Shown here in pieces: positions 1-6,993 of a stretch of DNA of 23,704 nt. Location: positions 1 through 23,704 of the forward strand of contig CAUGFC010000016.1 of assembly GCA_959598545.1 (NCBI GenBank), written 5' to 3'. Under the pieces are notes generated by a model. It did not search any database, was not told where the DNA came from, and worked only from the letters and a program-made list of their open reading frames with translations. This DNA is from an uncultured Olsenella sp. GTDB taxonomy: Bacteria > Actinomycetota > Coriobacteriia > Coriobacteriales > Atopobiaceae. Position numbers and translations under genes: made by a program. Positions within the stretch are counted from its first letter, which is position 1. Each line of letters begins with the position of its first letter.

Positions 1-2
1 AG

Positions 3-407
3 TGCCTGCACTACGCGCTCACGCGCCCGGCGGTGGCGAGCGTGATGGTGGGCTTTGGCGAGCCCGCCCACGTGGCCGAGGCCGTGGCCTACGAGAGCGC
101 GACAGATGCCGAGAAGGACTACGCCTCCGTCCTCGCCGGCGCGCCGCGCCACGCCTACGTGGGACAGTGCACCTACTGCGGCCACTGCGCACCGTGTCCC
201 AAGGGCATCGACATCGCCGCGGTCAACAAGTTCTTTGACCTTGCGACCAGCTATGACGAGGTGCCGGAATCGCTGCGCGAGCACTACCGCGCGCTCGGCC
301 CCACGGCGGAAGAGTGCATCGCGTGCCGCGCGTGCGAGGGTCGCTGTCCCTTTGGCGTACGCGTGGCGGAGCGCATGGCTGCGGCGGCGGAGCTCTTTGG
401 CTGCTAG
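3..407 (+). CDS. Aldo/keto reductase with C-terminal double 4Fe-4S domain (5' partial)
   Basis: Only the C-terminal ~134 residues are present; the reading frame enters from the left edge. The visible start (CLHYALTRPAVASVMVGF) matches the end of an aldo/keto reductase TIM barrel. It is followed by two cysteine clusters: CxxCxxCxxCP from base 168 (CTYCGHCAPCPKG) and CxxCxxCxxxCP from base 316 (CIACRACEGRCPFG), each suited to one [4Fe-4S] centre. Aldo/keto reductases with this ferredoxin tail are common in anaerobes and are cytoplasmic oxidoreductases of mostly unknown substrate. The protein ends in FGC with TAG at 405-407. Family assignment is firm; the substrate cannot be told. Confidence 0.9.
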   Translation, partial: CLHYALTRPAVASVMVGFGEPAHVAEAVAYESATDAEKDYASVLAGAPRHAYVGQCTYCGHCAPCPKGIDIAAVNKFFDLATSYDEVPESLREHYRALGPTAEECIACRACEGRCPFGVRVAERMAAAAELFGC

Positions 408-478
408 GCGCTTTCGCGCGGCTCGATCCGCTCAATGAACGCCTGGTAGTCGGCCTCGTTCTGATTGGCGTAGGATAC
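404..478 (-). pseudogene. Possible C-terminal remnant of a DUF2252-like gene
   Basis: On the minus strand about 25 codons read SYANQNEADYQAF-IERIEPRESA and end in TAG at 406-404, overlapping the stop of the reductase on the other strand. Proteins of the DUF2252 family commonly end in a YADQ-xERDxxAL type motif, which this resembles. Upstream the similarity stops at the palindrome at 480-500, so the fragment looks like the surviving tail of a gene whose body has been lost. The match is from memory of the family and the fragment is short; chance similarity is possible. Confidence 0.35.
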
Positions 479-479
479 G

Positions 480-500
480 AAGGGACAGTCCCTTTGTCTC
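480..500. repeat. Palindromic repeat, GGGACAGTCCC core
   Basis: AAGGGAC at 480-486 and GTCCCTT at 488-494 are perfect complements around one base. The flank continues as TTGTCTC to 500, which on the minus strand reads GAGACAAAGGGAC, the same opening as the long palindrome at 8903-8974. It sits in the gap between the reductase stop and the MFS start and is probably a degenerate member of the same family. It could also stop transcription from the left, but no clear U-tract follows. Confidence 0.7.
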
Positions 501-524
501 ATTCTCACACAGGAGGAAAGAAGG

Positions 525-1769
525 GTGACGGGCAACTCCTGGAAGATCAAGCTCGCGTGCGTGTGGGGAGGCGAGCTGGTCTCGGTGCTCACGAGCTCCG
601 TCCTGCAGATGGGCTTTGTCTGGCACATCACGCTCACCACGAACTCGGCGAGCATGCTCTCGCTGGCCTCGCTCGCGGGCTTCCTGCCGCTGGCGCTCTT
701 TGGCACCTTTGCGGGAACCATCGTGGACCGCCTGCCGCTCAGGGTCACGCTCGTGGGGGCGGACCTCTTCATCGCGGCGGTGAGCGCCGTCGTGGCGATG
801 GTCTCGCTCGCGGGCGCGCTGCCCGTGTGGGTGGTCATGGTCGCGCTCTTCGCGCGGGCCATCGGCAGCTCCCTGCACACGCCCGCCTTCCAGGCGCTCA
901 CGCCGCTCGTGGCGCCGGCCGAGCACCTCACGCGCCTCGCGGGCGTGACGCAGGCGGTGCAGTCCGGCGGCTACATCCTCGGCACGGCGATCGCGGCGGT
1001 GATCTACCCGCTCTGGGGGCTCACGGCCATGATCGCGCTCGACGTGGCGGGCGCGCTTCTTGCCACGGTTGCGGTACTGGCGGCGCGGCTCGACGTGGGC
1101 GGCGCCGCACAGGGCTCGCCGACGGGAGGGAAGGGCCCGGGCCTTGTTGCGCAGGCCCGCGCCCTCGCCGCAGAGACCGCCGATGGCTACCGTGTCCTGC
1201 GCGGCTATCGCGGTCTTTTCGCTCTGCTCTGGTGCGGCTTCGTCTTCACGCTGGTCTTCTCGCCCATCTCGGCGCTCTTCCCACTCATGACGCTCGACCA
1301 CTTCGGCGGCACCACGGGAGACGCCGCCACGGCGGAGATCGTGTTCTCGGTGGGCATGATCGCGGGCTCCGCGCTGCTTACGGCAACGGGCGGCTTCGGG
1401 AACCGCGCGCTCACGGTCGTGGCGGCGACGGCGCTCTATGGGGTGGCCACGCTCGTGGCGAGCATGCTCGGCGCCGACGGCTTCGTTGCGTTTCTCGCCA
1501 TGAGCTTCCTCATGGGCCTGAGCTCCCCATTCTACTCCGGCCCTCAGACCGCCCTCATACAGGAGAGGGTCCCGCCCGAGTACCTGGGGCGCGTCTTTGG
1601 TCTCTACGGCGCCATCATGTCCTGGGCGCTGCCGCTGGGGCTGGCGTTCTCGTCGCTCTTCGCGGACGCGGTCGGTGCGCCGGCATGGTTCTTCGGCGCC
1701 GGCTTCGCGATGGTCCTTCTCGCCGTTGTGACTTGGGGAATTCCCAGCATCCGGAGTATCGATGGGTGA
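525..1769 (+). CDS. Major facilitator superfamily transporter
   Basis: The 414-residue protein is hydrophobic throughout, with about 12 predicted membrane segments, the usual MFS size. The start is GTG at 525, chosen because AGGAGG at 511-516 lies eight bases upstream and the protein begins directly with a membrane segment. The stretch after the second helix (GTFAGTIVDRLPLR) resembles the loop 2-3 signature of MFS proteins, and VPPEYLGRVFGLYG near residue 350 is typical of macrolide-efflux (MefA-like) and EntS-like exporters. A role as an efflux pump for small molecules in the cytoplasmic membrane is likely, but the substrate is unknown. It is monocistronic here: a palindrome lies before it and an inverted-repeat element after it. 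Confidence 0.88.
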   Translation: MTGNSWKIKLACVWGGELVSVLTSSVLQMGFVWHITLTTNSASMLSLASLAGFLPLALFGTFAGTIVDRLPLRVTLVGADLFIAAVSAVVAMVSLAGALPVWVVMVALFARAIGSSLHTPAFQALTPLVAPAEHLTRLAGVTQAVQSGGYILGTAIAAVIYPLWGLTAMIALDVAGALLATVAVLAARLDVGGAAQGSPTGGKGPGLVAQARALAAETADGYRVLRGYRGLFALLWCGFVFTLVFSPISALFPLMTLDHFGGTTGDAATAEIVFSVGMIAGSALLTATGGFGNRALTVVAATALYGVATLVASMLGADGFVAFLAMSFLMGLSSPFYSGPQTALIQERVPPEYLGRVFGLYGAIMSWALPLGLAFSSLFADAVGAPAWFFGAGFAMVLLAVVTWGIPSIRSIDG

Positions 1770-2060
1770 CCTGGGGCGGTCGGCATCTCAATATCTGGGT
1801 ACTTTTTTGGGAGCCTGAAGTATCGACGGTATTGCGATTCTTATATCTGCTGGTGAGAGAGGTGTGCTTGGGGGCACATACTTTGCGTCCCGGCAAAAAA
1901 GTACCCAGATAAATGAAGCGCCAGGCTCTGGGCAAGGACGGTGAGGCGCGGTGTCCCCCTGCCCCTGCCTGTTTCTCGGAGGTAAAACTGGTAGAACATG
2001 AATAGGAACAGGTAGACGAGTTGTTTTCTGCGAACGGAGTCAAACGAGTGCTGTTCGCTG
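1770..2060. other. Gene-free gap holding an inverted-repeat element
   Basis: This 291-base gap separates the convergent MFS and tRNA-editing genes. Bases 1792-1911 hold a terminal-inverted-repeat element, listed separately. The rest (1912-2060) has no convincing ORF, RNA gene or terminator; a five-codon ORF at 1998 (MNRNR) is too short and badly spaced from its nearest GGAGG to call. Confidence 0.6.
1792..1911. repeat. 120-bp element with 18-bp perfect terminal inverted repeats
   Basis: TATCTGGGTACTTTTTTG at 1792-1809 is repeated exactly in inverse at 1894-1911. The match continues imperfectly inward (GAAGTAT at 1817-1823 against ATACTT at 1878-1883). The middle contains a smaller partial hairpin (GTGTGC near 1862, GCACAT near 1874). 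The element begins 22 bases after the MFS stop and carries no ORF. It looks like a miniature inverted-repeat element or a very large fold-back RNA; no obvious target-site duplication flanks it. The left arm followed by T6 could also act as a terminator in transcripts. Confidence 0.75.
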
Positions 2061-2549
2061 TCAGAGATCGACCACGCTGACTTCGTGACCGTGCCGACGA
2101 AGCAGTTCGATCAGGTCCGTCGTGGCGAGAAGCACCGTTCCGGTGTTGTCGCAGGGGTGAACGGTCACGCGCCCGGCATCGACGAGCGCCTGGTCGAGCA
2201 CGACCTCCACGCGCAGCTCGGCATCGTTCAATGCACCGAGCGGCGTGACGGAGCCCGGCACCAGGCCGAGCATCGCGCGCAGGTCCTGCTCGCTCGCAAA
2301 AGAGAGCCGCCGCGACCCCAGGCTTTCCTGGATCTCTCGCAGCGAGACGTTCTTCTCGTCCGGAAGGCAGACGAGGTAGTACGCACGGTGCTTGTCGTCC
2401 CGCAGGAAGAGGTTCTTGGCACCGAGCTCGCGATGGGGGATGCCCGCAGCCACGGCCTCCACGACGGTGTAGACCGCCACGTGCTCGTAGAGCTCGTAGG
2501 CAATCCCCTCGTGGTCGAGCAGCTCCAGCGTCTCGGCTTTTCCGTACAT
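2061..2549 (-). CDS. Prolyl-tRNA editing protein, ProX/YbaK family
   Basis: This 162-residue protein fits the YbaK/ProX editing domain, a stand-alone cytoplasmic hydrolase that removes misacylated amino acids (Ala or Cys) from tRNA-Pro. The family-typical KNLFLRD stretch is at residues 45-51, with Lys45 the expected conserved lysine. GSVTPLGA at 99-106 matches the substrate-loop motif, and a second strand-rich half ends at VVDL. The start is ATG at 2549-2547, chosen over an in-frame ATG at 2588 because GGGAGG (2555-2560 on the plus strand) is five bases away. The KNLFL-type sequence and the length fit the ProX (Ala-tRNA-Pro) branch better than YbaK, but specificity is inferred. It diverges from the S10 gene with only 57 bases between starts. 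Confidence 0.9.
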   Translation of the reverse strand: MYGKAETLELLDHEGIAYELYEHVAVYTVVEAVAAGIPHRELGAKNLFLRDDKHRAYYLVCLPDEKNVSLREIQESLGSRRLSFASEQDLRAMLGLVPGSVTPLGALNDAELRVEVVLDQALVDAGRVTVHPCDNTGTVLLATTDLIELLRRHGHEVSVVDL

Positions 2550-2606
2550 GATGACCTCCCGCGATAGCGCTACCATGTGGCCAGGCACACGGCGTCAGGA
2601 GGTAGT

Positions 2607-4097
2607 ATGGCAGACGAGCAGAGCGTCCAGCAGACCACCCAGGCAACGGACGAGGTGATTACGGCCCCGGCCGAGAAGCGCCTGGACCTCCCGGAAGCCG
2701 CGAGCAAGGACTTTACGTGGGAGGCAGACGGCCAGCGCATCGACTACACCGCCACGGCTGCCCACCTCGACGTCCGCACGGACACCGGCTCGCTCATCGG
2801 CAAGATGTTCAGCCTCTCCTACGTGGCCAAGCCCGAGGGCGAGAGCGCAGACCGCCCCGTGACCTTCTGCTACAACGGCGGCCCGGGCAGCTCGTCGGTC
2901 CCCGTGAACCTCGGCGGCATCGGCCCGCGCCGCGTTGCCACAAACGGCACCGCGCACCTCTCGCTGCCCGCGCGCGTTGAGGACAACCCCCACACGCTGC
3001 TGCGTCAGAGCGATCTCGTCTTCCTGGACGCCCTCGGCACCGGCTATTCCGCCATCGCCGAGGGCGTGGACCCCAAGACCGTCTGGGGTGTGGACGGCGA
3101 CGCGGACGCCTTCGCCCGCGCGATCGTCGCGTGGCTCACGGTCAACCACCGCTGGGGCTCGCCGGTCTACCTCTTCGGCGAGTCGTACGGCACGATCCGC
3201 AACGCCGTACTCATGCGGGTGCTGGGCGAGAAGAACGTGCCCGTGCGCGGCGTCATCATGCTGTCCGCGATCTTTGACTGGGTGCAGACCCTGCCCGGCG
3301 AGGACCTCTACTACCTTGGCATGCTGCCGACCTTTGCCGCGACGGCCCGCTACTTTGGCCGCGCCGGCAAGGGCACGGACGAGGTGCAGTGGTTCGAGGA
3401 CGCGATGGACTTCACCGAGCGCTTCTACGCCCCGGCGCTCCTGCGCGGCGACCGCCTGCCCGCCCGCGAGAAGTCCTCCGTGGCGCGGCGCATCTCCAAG
3501 CTGATCGGTCTTCCCGCCGAGCAGATCGAGCGCTGCAACCTGCGCGTTGACCTCGACACCTTCCGCCGAAGCCTACTCGCCGACGAGGGCCTGGTCACCG
3601 GCCGCCTGGACATGCGCTTCACCTCGGCCGCGCCGCTGCCGGTCCAGGGTTCCACGGCCTTCTTTGCCGCTGAGGACCCGGCCGACGACGCGGTGGAGGG
3701 CGTCTGGCACGCCGCCTTCCGCGCGCACCTCGACGAGATCGGCTTTGCCGGCGCGCCCACCTATCTCGTGAGCAACTACGGCAAGGTGGGCCTGGCATGG
3801 AACTGGACGCACGAGGAACCCGGCACCGAGGAGCCCGCCACCGCGCCCAACGTCACCTACGACATCGCCGTGGCCATGAAGCGCAACCCCACGATGCGCC
3901 TGCTCATCCTCGGCGGCCGCTACGACGCAGCGACCACCTACTGGAACGTGGTGCACGACATGGCCTGCCTGTTCCTACCGCCCGCCCTCAAGGAGCGCGT
4001 GAGCTATAGGCTCTACGGCTGCGGCCACATGGCCTACGTCGACGTGCCCACGCTCGAGACCATGGGCGTCGACCTCGCGGAGTTCTACGCGCTCTGA
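2607..4097 (+). CDS. Serine carboxypeptidase-like peptidase, family S10
   Basis: The 496-residue protein has the complete S10 alpha/beta-hydrolase machinery. The oxyanion motif YNGGPGSS is at residues 89-96. GESYG centres on the nucleophile Ser193, Asp440 lies in GGRYDAATTYWN, and His474 in GCGHMAYVD. Family members remove C-terminal amino acids at acidic pH. Eukaryotic members are vacuolar or secreted, but this one opens with a polar, acidic tail (MADEQSVQQTTQ) and shows no signal peptide or membrane anchor, so it should be cytoplasmic. Start ATG 2607 follows AGGAGG at 2597-2602; an in-frame ATG at 2577 lacks such a site. Substrate unknown. Confidence 0.92.
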   Translation: MADEQSVQQTTQATDEVITAPAEKRLDLPEAASKDFTWEADGQRIDYTATAAHLDVRTDTGSLIGKMFSLSYVAKPEGESADRPVTFCYNGGPGSSSVPVNLGGIGPRRVATNGTAHLSLPARVEDNPHTLLRQSDLVFLDALGTGYSAIAEGVDPKTVWGVDGDADAFARAIVAWLTVNHRWGSPVYLFGESYGTIRNAVLMRVLGEKNVPVRGVIMLSAIFDWVQTLPGEDLYYLGMLPTFAATARYFGRAGKGTDEVQWFEDAMDFTERFYAPALLRGDRLPAREKSSVARRISKLIGLPAEQIERCNLRVDLDTFRRSLLADEGLVTGRLDMRFTSAAPLPVQGSTAFFAAEDPADDAVEGVWHAAFRAHLDEIGFAGAPTYLVSNYGKVGLAWNWTHEEPGTEEPATAPNVTYDIAVAMKRNPTMRLLILGGRYDAATTYWNVVHDMACLFLPPALKERVSYRLYGCGHMAYVDVPTLETMGVDLAEFYAL

Positions 4098-4101
4098 CGC
4101 A

Positions 4102-4209
4102 CAGGGTATGTACAAACTTGAAAGGTTGATACTGATCGAAGCAACCAATCTACCTGGGAAAATACAGAGAAGGACGTCATATTAAAATTTGAAGTGTGTA
4201 CATACCCTG
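4102..4209. repeat. 108-bp element with 22-bp terminal inverted repeats
   Basis: The arm at 4102-4123 (starting CAGGGTATGTACAAACTTG) is matched in inverse at 4188-4209 with 20 of 22 bases identical. The interior is clearly more A+T-rich than the genes on either side and has no ORF. It starts four bases after the S10 stop codon and ends 28 bases from the stop of the convergent hydrolase gene. In architecture it resembles the element at 1792-1911, but the arm sequences differ, so it is probably a separate family. It could be a small non-autonomous mobile element or a bidirectional fold-back terminator. Confidence 0.75.
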
Positions 4210-4237
4210 CGGGATGTGGCAACGCCCTGCAGGGGCC

Positions 4238-4900
4238 TCAGCGCTCGAGCTTCTTGACGACCTCGATCGCGGGGTCCACCTCGGCGGCGAAGGCGTCGAG
4301 GTCGGCGTAGGTGCCGACGATGCTGCCGTAGTGGGTGGGCACCACGGCGCGCGGGTGCAGCGTGTTCACGAAGGTCGCCGCCTGGCGCGGGTCGCAGGTG
4401 TAGGTGCCGCCGATCGGCACGAGCGCGACGTCGCAGCTCACGTCCCCGTTGTCGGCGTTCTGGTCCGTGTCGCCCGAGACGTAGTAGCGCGTGGGCTCGC
4501 CGTCGAGCGTGACCACGTAGCCGAGCCAGCCGTTCTCGCGCGGATGCATCCCCAGACGCTCGGGCTCCACGTTGTAGGCGCTCACAGCCTCCACGCAAAG
4601 CCCCGGCAGCTCGATCTTCTCGCCCGCGCCCATGGGCCTCACGTCCGCCGCGCCCAGCCCCGCGACCTCGTCCGCCATGCTCGCCGGCGCTACCACCACG
4701 GTCTTCTCGCCTGCCACGCGTGCGTAGTCCTCAGGCGAGAAGTGGTCGTAGTGGGCGTGGGTGATCAGCACAAAGTCCGCGTCGTGCGCGGCCTCGGCGT
4801 CGGTGAGCGAAAAGGGGTCGAAGTAGGCGACCGTTCCCGCCGCCCCCTCGATCCTGATGGCGCTCTGGGTGAACACGCGGACGTTCTCGAGGCTGCTCAT
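4238..4900 (-). CDS. Metallo-beta-lactamase-fold metal-dependent hydrolase (UPF0173/UlaG-like)
   Basis: This is a 220-residue protein of the compact MBL fold. The metal-binding HxHxDH motif is at residues 48-53 (HAHYDH), with further ligands at Asp144 (SGDTD) and His190 (PTHYGS). The lack of extra domains and the FDPF stretch near residue 28 place it with the UPF0173/L-ascorbate-6-phosphate lactonase-like group, most of whose members have no assigned substrate. The start is ATG at 4900-4898, with AGGAGG at 4910-4915 (plus coordinates) nine bases away; the longer frame to 5080 lies over the divergent gene. It is probably a cytoplasmic hydrolase. It has no functional partner next to it apart from the divergent flavin reductase. 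Confidence 0.88.
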   Translation of the reverse strand: MSSLENVRVFTQSAIRIEGAAGTVAYFDPFSLTDAEAAHDADFVLITHAHYDHFSPEDYARVAGEKTVVVAPASMADEVAGLGAADVRPMGAGEKIELPGLCVEAVSAYNVEPERLGMHPRENGWLGYVVTLDGEPTRYYVSGDTDQNADNGDVSCDVALVPIGGTYTCDPRQAATFVNTLHPRAVVPTHYGSIVGTYADLDAFAAEVDPAIEVVKKLER

Positions 4901-4914
4901 GGCGGCTCCCCTCC

Positions 4915-4920
4915 TATAAT
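4915..4920 (+). promoter_or_regulatory. Candidate -10 element for the flavin reductase gene
   Basis: A perfect TATAAT lies 39 bases before the ATG at 4959, in the 58-base gap between two divergent starts. No good -35 hexamer sits 16-18 bases upstream, and the box abuts the Shine-Dalgarno of the opposite gene, so it may be chance. Confidence 0.35.
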
Positions 4921-4958
4921 CGGGTTGTCTAGATTCTACCGTCGGACGGGAGGCCCGC

Positions 4959-5486
4959 ATGCGCGAGAAGATCGACGTCACCGAGTACGCACCCACCATC
5001 CTGCGCGAGCTGCCGAGCGGCGTGCTGCTCACCGCGAGCGCGGACGGCCGCGCCAACCCCATGACCATCGGCTGGGGCACGCTGGGCGTGGAGTGGGGCA
5101 GAGAGCTCTTCGTGGCCTACGTCCGCAGCAGCCGCTTCACCTACAGCCTTATCGAGAAGGGCGGCGAGTTCACGGTCAGCGTGCCCATGCGCACGGGCGA
5201 GAAGGACTACGACCGGCGCGTCCATGAGATCCTGGCGGTCTGCGGCTCCAAGAGCGGCCGCGACATGGACAAGGTGGCCGAGCTCGGCCTCACGCTCGTG
5301 GAGGGCGACGAGGTGGCCGCCCCTGCCATCCGGGAGCTGCCGCTCACGCTGGAGTGCCGCGTGCTCTACAAGGACGAGCAGGACGAGTCGCGCCTCCCGG
5401 AGGGCCTGCGCGAGCGCTACTACTCCACCGACGCGCCGCACACCGCCTACTACGCCCAGATCGTCTCCGCCTACCTCCTGAGCTAA
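4959..5486 (+). CDS. Flavin reductase-like (flavoredoxin-type) FMN-binding protein
   Basis: The 175-residue protein matches the flavin-reductase-like split-barrel family. An early strand pair reads SGVLLTASADGRANPMTIGWGTLG (residues 21-44), where the NPMT-type segment binds FMN phosphate. It is followed by FVAYVRSSRFTYSLIEKGGEFTVSVP, typical of flavoredoxins in anaerobes. Such proteins shuttle electrons through FMN; the partner is unknown. ATG 4959 has GGGAGG at 4948-4953, five bases upstream. The gene ends just before a strong bidirectional hairpin. No membrane or export signals are seen. Confidence 0.88.
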   Translation: MREKIDVTEYAPTILRELPSGVLLTASADGRANPMTIGWGTLGVEWGRELFVAYVRSSRFTYSLIEKGGEFTVSVPMRTGEKDYDRRVHEILAVCGSKSGRDMDKVAELGLTLVEGDEVAAPAIRELPLTLECRVLYKDEQDESRLPEGLRERYYSTDAPHTAYYAQIVSAYLLS

Positions 5487-5492
5487 CGAAAA

Positions 5493-5514
5493 GGGGCCGC
5501 CTCTGGGCGGCCCC
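5493..5514. terminator. Bidirectional rho-independent terminator
   Basis: GGGGCCGCC (5493-5501) pairs perfectly with GGCGGCCCC (5506-5514) around a TCTG loop. AAAA precedes the stem, giving a UUUU tract on the minus strand, and TCCCTT follows on the plus strand. It sits between the convergent flavin reductase and 98-aa protein genes and should serve both. Confidence 0.88.
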
Positions 5515-5539
5515 TCCCTTCAAGCTCTTATCGGCTTTC

Positions 5540-5836
5540 CTACTTCTTGCCGAAGAGGCCGCCGAGGCTGTCGGCAATGCCGCCGAGCGGGCTGTTCTCG
5601 AGCAGACCACCGAGGTTGCCGGCGATGTCGCCGAGGTCGAGGTTGCCGAGGTCGAGGCTGCCGTCGGCGATGCCGTTCTTCACGCCGTCGACGATCTGGG
5701 AGAGGTCGCCCTCGCCGAGCTCGATGCCGGTGATGCCCTCGATCGTGCCCTTGGGATCGGAGATGAGCTCCTGGAGCTTCTCGGGGGCGTCCGCGAGGGC
5801 CGCGGAGACCTGAGCGATGATGGCCTGGATGTCCAT
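5540..5836 (-). CDS. Small acidic protein of unknown function, Nif11-like N-terminus
   Basis: This 98-residue protein starts at ATG 5836-5834 with AAGGAA upstream; the longer frame to 5953 runs through sequence with no other start support. The first ~55 residues look helical (MDIQAIIAQVSAALADAPEK, then a DPKGTIEGITGIEL turn and GDLSQIVDGVK). They recall the Nif11/leader-peptide-type fold and a family of small clostridial and actinobacterial proteins with a DP...GV motif. The C-terminal half is low complexity, with repeated LDLG units and several GG pairs, ending LGGLFGKK. There is no signal peptide and no modification enzyme nearby. Function unknown; similarity to RiPP leaders is speculative. 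Confidence 0.75.
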   Translation of the reverse strand: MDIQAIIAQVSAALADAPEKLQELISDPKGTIEGITGIELGEGDLSQIVDGVKNGIADGSLDLGNLDLGDIAGNLGGLLENSPLGGIADSLGGLFGKK

Positions 5837-5949
5837 GTGGTTCCTTTCGTCGTGCGCCCGCAGCGCGTTTGCCCCTCTAGGGTAGCGGGTTCGTGCGCTT
5901 CGGGAAACGGGTTCAATCCCGCGGAGAGGGGCCGGGCGCCCTCGGCGCG

Positions 5950-6954
5950 TCACGCGAGCTCGGAGCGAATGGCGGCGAGAAGCTCGGCGCAGCGCAGCGA
6001 GGTGGCGAGCGGCATGACGGGGGACTCGGGCGCCCCCGCGAGCACCAGGTCGACGAAGTGCTCGAGCTCGGCGTAGAAGTCGTCCACGGGATGGGGGACG
6101 TCGAGCTCGACGGGCTTCTCGCCGTCCCGCTCCAGGCGCGCGTGCTGGGGCCGGTGCATCTCGTCCACGACGATGCGCCCCTCCGTCCCCGTGAGGACTG
6201 CCTCGCGCGGGCTCCCCTGGTCGCAGGCGGTGAGCAGGCGCGCCGTCACGTCACCTGCGCGCAGCTCCGCGTCGGCGAAGGTGTCCACGCCGCGCTCCCA
6301 GCGCGCGCGGGCGCCGAGGACCTCGATCGGCCCCGTCAGGTAGTCGTCGAGCCACGCGGCGCAGTAGATGCCGGAGTCGAGCAGGTTGCCGCCGCCCACG
6401 GGGTCGGACAGGTAGTCCGCTCCGCTGGCCACGCGGTCTCCCATGTCGCTGCAGAGCCCGGTCTCGACGCGCATGAGCCGTCCGATGGCGCCGTCGCGCA
6501 CCAGCTCGCGCACGCGCCGGTAGAGGGGCTCGAAGCGCGTCTTGGTGGCCTCCATGAGCAGGCGCCCCGTCTCGCGGGCGACGCCGGCGAGCGCCTCCGT
6601 CTCCTCGACGCCCGTGCAGAGCGGCTTCTCGCAGAGGACGGCCTTGCCCGCGCGCAGCGCCGCGGCGGACCACGCGAGGTGCAGCGCGGGCGGCAGCGCG
6701 ACGTAGACGGCGTCGACGTCCGGGCGGGCGAGAAGGGCGGCGTGCCCGGCGCCCGCGACCCCGCCGAGAGCCTCGTCGGAGAGGACGCCGTCCTCCGGCA
6801 CCCCGTGCTCTGCCGCGAACGCCGTCGCCTTCCCGGCGGACCGGCAGCTGATGGCGACGAGCTCCGAGCGCCGCTCGTGCGCGAGGCTGCGCGCGAAGCG
6901 GTGGGCTATCCTGCCCGCGCCGACGATTCCCCAGCGCACGTTCTTCTCGGCCAT
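5950..6954 (-). CDS. Gfo/Idh/MocA family NAD(P)-dependent oxidoreductase
   Basis: The 334-residue protein has the standard two-domain layout. An N-terminal Rossmann fold carries GIVGAGRIA at residues 9-17 for NAD(P). The DAVYVALPPALH strand is at 81-92, and the catalytic-lysine motif CEKPLCTG is at 108-115 (Lys110). The C-terminal substrate domain carries the GGGNLLDSGIY segment. The family oxidises or reduces sugars, inositols and related polyols, and a neighbouring short-chain dehydrogenase on the same strand (39 bases upstream) may act in the same pathway. Start ATG 6954 follows AAAGGA. Substrate cannot be predicted. Confidence 0.92.
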   Translation of the reverse strand: MAEKNVRWGIVGAGRIAHRFARSLAHERRSELVAISCRSAGKATAFAAEHGVPEDGVLSDEALGGVAGAGHAALLARPDVDAVYVALPPALHLAWSAAALRAGKAVLCEKPLCTGVEETEALAGVARETGRLLMEATKTRFEPLYRRVRELVRDGAIGRLMRVETGLCSDMGDRVASGADYLSDPVGGGNLLDSGIYCAAWLDDYLTGPIEVLGARARWERGVDTFADAELRAGDVTARLLTACDQGSPREAVLTGTEGRIVVDEMHRPQHARLERDGEKPVELDVPHPVDDFYAELEHFVDLVLAGAPESPVMPLATSLRCAELLAAIRSELA

Positions 6955-6993
6955 GGCGGGTCCTTTCGCGAGTGGGTGGCGGGAGGCGGGGCC

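Noticed and set aside
1998..2015. Five-codon leader peptide ORF (MNRNR)
   Set aside because: No downstream plus-strand gene to regulate for 590 bases, and poor ribosome-site spacing.
2577..2606. Earlier start (ATG 2577) for the S10 gene
   Set aside because: The ATG at 2607 has AGGAGG four bases upstream; the earlier one has none.
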